Below, piece after piece: positions 59,192 through 64,000 of a DNA stretch of 64,000 bases. This DNA is from Pseudoxanthomonas sp. (GTDB lineage: Bacteria; Pseudomonadota; Gammaproteobacteria; Xanthomonadales; Xanthomonadaceae). How positions within the stretch are numbered: the first letter of the stretch is position 1; each line of letters opens with the position of its first letter. Both the position numbers and the translations under genes were made by a program. Below the pieces are notes generated by a model, which worked only from the letters and a program-made list of their open reading frames with translations, was not told the DNA's origin and ran no database searches. The DNA lies in the NCBI RefSeq assembly GCF_027498035.1, contig NZ_CP114978.1:992001-1056000 (forward strand). The letters are read 5' to 3'.

Positions 59192-60049
59192 ATGAATTAC
59201 CGACACGCCTTCCACGCCGGCAACCACGCCGATGTCCTCAAGCACATGGTGCTGGTCAACCTGCTGGAGGCCATGGCGCGCAAGGACAGCCCGTATTTCG
59301 TGCTGGACACCCATGCCGGCCGCGGCCACTACCTGCTGGCGTCGCCCGAAAGCCGCAAGACATCCGAGGCTGAAGAAGGCGTGCTCAAGCTGTTCGGCCA
59401 GCCGAAACTGCACGAGAGCATCGAGCGCTACCTGCGCGCGGTGCAGTCGCACAACCCGGTCGGTGCGCTGGTGGCCTACCCCGGCTCGCCGCTGCTGGTG
59501 GCCCAGCACCTGCGCGAACAGGACCGCCTGGCTGCCTGCGAGCTTCAGCCGGAGGAAGCCTCGGCGCTGCGCGACCTGTTCCACCGCGACAGCCGCGTGG
59601 CCGTGCACAACCGCGATGGATATGCCGCGATCAAGGCGCTGCTGCCACCGCGGATCGGCGAGACCAAGTTCGGTCGCGGACTGGTGCTGATCGATCCACC
59701 GTACGAAGCGCAGGACGCCGAATACCCACAGATCATCGCTGCCGTGCGCGAAGGCATGCTCCGCTGGCCGAGCGCTACCTGGGCCATCTGGTATCCGATC
59801 AAACAGCGCCGCACCCTGCAGCCATTCCTGCGCAAGGCCGCCTCGCTGCCCGCCAAATCGATCTGGCTGGCCGAACTGCAGGTGCGCCCGGACGACTCGC
59901 CATTGCGCCTGGCAGGCAGCGGCATGCTGCTGGTCAATCCGCCATGGCAGCTGGAACAGGACATCGCCCCGGCCCTGCCCATCCTGCAGAAACTGCTGGG
60001 CGAGACCGGCGCCACGACCCGCATGGAATGGCTCAAGCGCCCCGAGTAA
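59192..60049 (+). CDS. rlmJ: 23S rRNA (adenine-2030-N6)-methyltransferase RlmJ
   Basis: This 285-residue SAM-dependent methyltransferase starts MNYRHAFHAGNHADVLKHMV, the RlmJ signature. The SAM site is LDTHAGRGHYLL (near residues 42-53) and the catalytic motif IV is DPPYEAQDAEYP. It methylates A2030 in 23S rRNA. Length is as in E. coli (280). It is a single gene divergent from creB. Confidence 0.94.
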   Translation: MNYRHAFHAGNHADVLKHMVLVNLLEAMARKDSPYFVLDTHAGRGHYLLASPESRKTSEAEEGVLKLFGQPKLHESIERYLRAVQSHNPVGALVAYPGSPLLVAQHLREQDRLAACELQPEEASALRDLFHRDSRVAVHNRDGYAAIKALLPPRIGETKFGRGLVLIDPPYEAQDAEYPQIIAAVREGMLRWPSATWAIWYPIKQRRTLQPFLRKAASLPAKSIWLAELQVRPDDSPLRLAGSGMLLVNPPWQLEQDIAPALPILQKLLGETGATTRMEWLKRPE

Positions 60050-60076
60050 GGCGCGGCCCGCCATCACCGGCGATGA

Positions 60077-60108
60077 GGTGTAAGCCGGATGTCAAATCGG
60101 CTTTCACC
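60077..60108. terminator. Possible terminator hairpin after rlmJ
   Basis: GGTG-T-AAGCCG and CGGCTT-T-CACC pair across a 10-base loop, 28 bases after the rlmJ stop. There is no T-run on the plus strand, so it may not terminate by itself. Confidence 0.4.
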
Positions 60109-60131
60109 CCAGCCGTGCAAGCATCGAATCC

Positions 60132-60716
60132 ATGACAGGGCAAAAGCGACTGCCGCCATGGCATGAGAGATTCCGGCTGCGGGACGGCCGGGAGCTGCTG
60201 ATCCGTCCCATCCGGCAAGAAGACGCAGCACCGATCCGCGGGGCATTTTCGCTGCTGGAGCCTTACGAGATCCGCCAGCGTTTTCTCACGGCCATGGCCG
60301 AACTTCCCGCGGAACAAGCCGCACGCCTGTGCAGCCCGGATCCCCGGACCGAGTTTGCACTGGTCGCAGCCGAGCCGCTGCCACCGGGCGAAGCGCTGGT
60401 GGGTGCGGTCGCCAGGGCACGCGTGCCGGCCGGCGCCCGCCATGCCGAATGCGCCATCCTGGTCAGCCGCTTCATCGGCGGCCAGGGCGTGGGCAGGCAC
60501 CTGATGCGACGGCTGGTGAAGTGGGCGCGCGGCCGCAACCTGCAGCAGTTGCACGCCGAAGTGCTGGACGACAACCAGCCGATGCTGCAGCTGGTGAAGT
60601 CACTGGGCTTTCGCATCCTGCCCGGCCAGGACACCGCCGGTCTTGCCCGCGTGGTGCTGGACCTGGACACGGCCGCCGACAAAGCCGGCGATCCCGAGCC
60701 GGTTCCCGCTGGTTGA
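60132..60716 (+). CDS. GNAT-family N-acetyltransferase
   Basis: This 194-residue protein has the GNAT fold. RDGRELLIRPIRQEDAAPIR is the first strand and helix, and the acetyl-CoA binding block (motif A) is VSRFIGGQGVGRHLMRRLVKWAR (about 122-144). LQQLHAEVLDDNQPMLQLVKSLGF forms motif B. The N-terminal part resembles acetyltransferases fused to acyl-CoA synthetases (Pat-type), which acetylate proteins, but the substrate is unknown here. It stands alone between rlmJ and mfd. Confidence 0.87.
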   Translation: MTGQKRLPPWHERFRLRDGRELLIRPIRQEDAAPIRGAFSLLEPYEIRQRFLTAMAELPAEQAARLCSPDPRTEFALVAAEPLPPGEALVGAVARARVPAGARHAECAILVSRFIGGQGVGRHLMRRLVKWARGRNLQQLHAEVLDDNQPMLQLVKSLGFRILPGQDTAGLARVVLDLDTAADKAGDPEPVPAG

Positions 60717-60802
60717 GCCAACCCTGACGCGTGCCTCTGGAGCCAAAGCCGGCGCGGGCTCACAGCCCCCTGCCGCCAGCGGCAAGCTAAAATGCAGGAC
60801 TG

Positions 60803-63800
60803 ATGAGCAAGCCCCCCATTTCCCTGCCGCTGCCGCGCGCCGGCCAGTCGCGCGCCTGGTGGCGCGCTCCTTCGTCCCCGACCGCCCTGGCCTGGTATAT
60901 CGCCCAGGCCGCGCGTGCGCATGATGGTCCGCTGCTGGCCATCGCCGCCGACAACCAGGCCGCGCACCAGCTCGAGTCGGACCTGCACACCCTGCTCGGG
61001 CCGGAACCGGACCTGCCGGTGCTGCCCTTCCCGGACTGGGAAACCCTGCCCTACGACCGTTTCAGCCCACATCCGGACATCATTTCCCAGCGCCTGTCGG
61101 CCCTGAACCGCCTGCCCACGCTGGGCCGCGGCGTGGTGGTGGTGCCGGTGCAGACCTTGATGCAGCGCCTGCCGCCGGTGGCGCGCATGGCCGGCAGCAG
61201 CTTCGACTACAAGGTGGGCCAGACACTCGACTTCGACGCCGAAAAGCGCCGCCTGGAAGCGGCCAGCTACCGCAACGTGCCGCAGGTGCAGGACCCGGGC
61301 GACTTCGCTGTGCGCGGCGGCCTGCTGGACGTGTACCCGATGGGCGCCAAGGCGCCGCTGCGGATCGAGCTGTTCGACGAGAACATCGACACCATCCGCG
61401 CCTTCGACCCGGAAACCCAGCGCTCGCTGGAGAAGACCGACGCCATCCGCATCCTGCCCGGCCGCGAAGTGCCGCTGGACCCGCGCAGCGTCGAAAAGGC
61501 GATGAACATCCTGCGCGAACGCTTCGACGTGGATACGCGCAAGAGTTCGCTGTACCAGGACCTGAAATCCGGGATCGCCCCGGCAGGCGTCGAGTACTAC
61601 CTGCCGTTGTTCTACGAGCAGACGGCGACGCTGTTCGATTACGTCGGCCCCAAGGCGTTGCCGCTGCTCGCCGAGCCCGCGCTGGCCAACAGCGATGCTT
61701 TCTGGCTGCAGGCACAGTCGCGCTACGAACAGCGTCGCCACGATGTCGAACATCCGGTGCTGCCGCCGGACGAGCTGTACCTGGCGCCCAATCCGCTGCG
61801 CGAAGTGCTCAACACGCTGCCGCGCATCGAGCTGTGCGGCCCGGCACATCCGCGTTTCGAAGAGTCAAAGCCGCTCGGCGATGTCGCCTTGCCGCCGCTG
61901 CCGCTGGCGCCGCGCGACGCACCGGCCGGCGAAGCCTTGAAGTCGTTCCTGTCCGGCTATCCGGGCGGCGTGATGATCGCCTCCGACTCAGCCGGCCGGC
62001 GCGAAGCGCTGATGGAAGTCATGCAGTCGGCCGGGCTGGTACCGGAGGTCGTTGCCGACTTCAGCGCGTTCCTGGCCAAGACCGGCGGCAAGGCCAAGCC
62101 GTTCGCCATCGCCGTGGCCCCGCTGGAAGACGGCTTCGCGCTGGAAGACCCGCGCATCGCCGTGCTGACCGAGCGCCAACTGTTCCCCGAGCGCGCCAAC
62201 CAGCCGCATCGTCGGCGTCGCAGTGGCAAGGAGCCCGAGGCGATCATCCGCGACCTGGGCGAACTGTCCGAAGGCGCACCGATCGTCCACGAAGACCACG
62301 GCGTGGGCCGTTACCGCGGCCTGGTGACCCTGGAAGCCGGCGGCATGCCGGCCGAATACGTCGAGATCGAATACGCCAAGGGCGACCGCCTGTACGTGCC
62401 GGTCGCGCAGTTGCACCTGATCAGCCGCTATTCCGGCGCGTCGGTGGAAACCGCGCCGTTGCACTCGCTCGGTGGCGAAGCCTGGACCAAGGCCAAGCGC
62501 CGCGCCGCGGAAAAAGTGCGCGACGTGGCCGCCGAATTGCTGGAAATCCAGGCCCGCCGCCACGCGCGCGCCGGCCTGGCGCTGGACGTGGACCGGGCGA
62601 TGTACGAGCCGTTCGCAGCGACCTTCCCCTTCGAGGAAACCCCTGACCAGCTGCACGCGATCGATTCGGTCCTGCGCGACCTGGCCAGCAGCCAGCCGAT
62701 GGACCGCGTGGTCTGCGGCGACGTTGGTTTCGGCAAGACCGAGGTCGCTGTGCGCGCCGCCTTCGCCGCGGCCAGTTCCGGCAAGCAGGTCGCGGTACTG
62801 GTGCCGACCACGCTGCTGGCCGAGCAGCATTTCCGCAACTTCAGCGACCGCTTCGCCGACTGGCCGCTGCGCGTGGAAGTGCTGTCGCGCTTCAAGACGG
62901 CCAAGGAGATCAAGGCCGAACTGGCCAAGCTCGCCGAAGGCCAGCTGGACGTCATCGTCGGCACTCATCGCCTGCTGCAGCCGGACGTGAAGTTCAAGGA
63001 CCTGGGCCTGGTCATCGTCGACGAGGAACAGCGCTTCGGCGTACGCCAGAAGGAAGGTCTCAAGGCGCTGCGTGCCAACGTGCACCTGCTGACCCTGACC
63101 GCCACGCCGATCCCGCGCACGCTCAACATGGCCATGGCCGGACTGCGCGACCTGTCGATCATCGCCACCCCGCCGGCCAACCGCATGGCGGTGCAGACCT
63201 TCGTCACCGTCTGGGACGAGGCGCTGCTGCGCGAAGCCTTCCAGCGCGAGCTGTCGCGCGGCGGCCAGGTCTATTTCCTGCACAACGACGTGGAAAGCAT
63301 CGGCCGCATGCAGCGCGACCTGCAGATCCTGGTGCCCGAAGCGCGCATCGGCGTGGCCCACGGCCAGATGCCCGAACGCGAGCTGGAACAGGTGATGCTG
63401 GGCTTCCAGAAGCAGCGCTTCAACGTGCTGCTGTGCTCGACCATCATCGAATCGGGCATCGACATCCCCAATGCCAACACCATCATCATCAACCGCGCCG
63501 ACCGCTTCGGCCTGGCCCAGCTACACCAGCTACGCGGCCGCGTCGGTCGCTCGCACCATCGCTCCTACGCCTACTTGGTCGCGCCGGAAACGCGCTCGCT
63601 GACCGACGATGCGCGTCGCCGCCTGGAAGCCATTTCCTCCATGGACGAACTGGGCGCCGGCTTCATGCTGTCCACCCACGACCTGGAGATCCGCGGCGCC
63701 GGTGAACTGCTCGGCGAAGACCAGAGCGGCCAGATGGCCGAGATCGGCTTCAGCCTGTACACCGAACTGCTGGACCGCGCGGTGCGCTCGATTCGCAAGG

Positions 63801-64000
63801 GCCAGCTGCCCGACGCGGACGCCGGCGAATCGCGCGGCGCCGAGATCGGCCTGCACGTACCCGCCCTGATCCCCGAGGATTACCTGCCGGACGTGCATAC
63901 GCGCCTGACTCTGTACAAGCGCATTTCCAGCGCGCCGGACGTACACGAGCTGCGCGAGCTGCAGGTGGAGATGATCGACCGCTTCGGCCTGCTGCCCGAC
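60803..64000 (+). CDS. mfd: Transcription-repair coupling factor Mfd (partial, 5' part)
   Basis: The window holds 1,066 uninterrupted codons from the ATG at 60803; the gene continues past the right edge (full Mfd is about 1,150 residues). Order: UvrB-like N-terminal domains (about 20-350); the RNA polymerase interacting domain near residue 490 (PIVHEDHGVGRY); then the RecG-like translocase with Walker A GDVGFGKT at 639-646, DEEQ box at 740-743 and TATPIPRTL. The C-terminal TRCF domain begins near residue 1010. Mfd removes stalled RNA polymerase at lesions and recruits UvrA. No frameshift is seen across the part present. Confidence 0.96.
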   Translation, partial: MSKPPISLPLPRAGQSRAWWRAPSSPTALAWYIAQAARAHDGPLLAIAADNQAAHQLESDLHTLLGPEPDLPVLPFPDWETLPYDRFSPHPDIISQRLSALNRLPTLGRGVVVVPVQTLMQRLPPVARMAGSSFDYKVGQTLDFDAEKRRLEAASYRNVPQVQDPGDFAVRGGLLDVYPMGAKAPLRIELFDENIDTIRAFDPETQRSLEKTDAIRILPGREVPLDPRSVEKAMNILRERFDVDTRKSSLYQDLKSGIAPAGVEYYLPLFYEQTATLFDYVGPKALPLLAEPALANSDAFWLQAQSRYEQRRHDVEHPVLPPDELYLAPNPLREVLNTLPRIELCGPAHPRFEESKPLGDVALPPLPLAPRDAPAGEALKSFLSGYPGGVMIASDSAGRREALMEVMQSAGLVPEVVADFSAFLAKTGGKAKPFAIAVAPLEDGFALEDPRIAVLTERQLFPERANQPHRRRRSGKEPEAIIRDLGELSEGAPIVHEDHGVGRYRGLVTLEAGGMPAEYVEIEYAKGDRLYVPVAQLHLISRYSGASVETAPLHSLGGEAWTKAKRRAAEKVRDVAAELLEIQARRHARAGLALDVDRAMYEPFAATFPFEETPDQLHAIDSVLRDLASSQPMDRVVCGDVGFGKTEVAVRAAFAAASSGKQVAVLVPTTLLAEQHFRNFSDRFADWPLRVEVLSRFKTAKEIKAELAKLAEGQLDVIVGTHRLLQPDVKFKDLGLVIVDEEQRFGVRQKEGLKALRANVHLLTLTATPIPRTLNMAMAGLRDLSIIATPPANRMAVQTFVTVWDEALLREAFQRELSRGGQVYFLHNDVESIGRMQRDLQILVPEARIGVAHGQMPERELEQVMLGFQKQRFNVLLCSTIIESGIDIPNANTIIINRADRFGLAQLHQLRGRVGRSHHRSYAYLVAPETRSLTDDARRRLEAISSMDELGAGFMLSTHDLEIRGAGELLGEDQSGQMAEIGFSLYTELLDRAVRSIRKGQLPDADAGESRGAEIGLHVPALIPEDYLPDVHTRLTLYKRISSAPDVHELRELQVEMIDRFGLLPD

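Overview
The window is very GC-rich DNA from a gammaproteobacterium. Gene content and repeats point to the Xanthomonadaceae (Stenotrophomonas / Pseudoxanthomonas / Xanthomonas relatives). The pointers are the scpA-scpB-rluB order, a ferredoxin reductase-desaturase pair opposite a DesT-type regulator, an emr-type tripartite pump, GTAG/CTAC hairpin repeats of the type seen in Stenotrophomonas, and creBC next to rlmJ. The genus call is inference. I recognised no tRNA, rRNA, CRISPR array, insertion sequence or prophage.

Layout. 1-5.7 kb (minus strand): a carbohydrate-uptake locus with two MalFG-type permeases, a lipoprotein binding protein, a glucoamylase-like lipoprotein and a LacI regulator with a candidate operator upstream. 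5.75-11.8 kb: bolA and yciI, the chromosome-segregation/pseudouridylation operon scpA-scpB-rluB, a ferredoxin-NADP reductase and a glutathione peroxidase. 12-22 kb: Dcp peptidase, a small exported protein, the desaturase/reductase pair facing a TetR regulator across a dyad operator, an AidB-like acyl-CoA dehydrogenase, a lipoprotein and a succinate-semialdehyde dehydrogenase. 22-26.3 kb: an EmrA-EmrB-outer membrane factor pump operon.

26.4-37.5 kb is a polyamine catabolism region: PotFGHI uptake, SpuC transaminase, two glutamine-synthetase-like gamma-glutamyl-polyamine synthetases, PuuD hydrolase and PuuB oxidase. A second part at 52.8-56.5 kb holds a PuuC-type aldehyde dehydrogenase, an XRE-cupin regulator and an omega-amino-acid transaminase. 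With the succinate-semialdehyde dehydrogenase at 20.5 kb these could carry putrescine through GABA to succinate. Between the two parts lie a bacteriohemerythrin, an MHS-type transporter and a complete soluble NAD-dependent molybdenum formate dehydrogenase operon (fdsGBA, fdhD, fdsD). That operon is led by an OFA-type oxalate/formate antiporter gene and faces a ModE-HTH regulator. A dapA gene, a PhnB-like protein and a Fur-box-preceded TonB siderophore receptor follow. 57-64 kb: creC-creB, rlmJ, an acetyltransferase and the first 1,066 codons of mfd.

Two points stand out. First, four genes (potH, the end of potF, the plus-strand glutamine synthetase and dapA) each carry exactly one extra base relative to their families. 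One of them, dapA, is usually essential, so assembly indels are the simplest reading. Second, two ~200-nt intergenic elements (32.2 and 56.8 kb) share conserved blocks. Three of their stems differ in sequence but keep base pairing, which indicates selected secondary structure. A third, partial relative lies in the other orientation behind the 55-kb transaminase. All three sit just past a stop codon. These are the best candidates here for something not well described.
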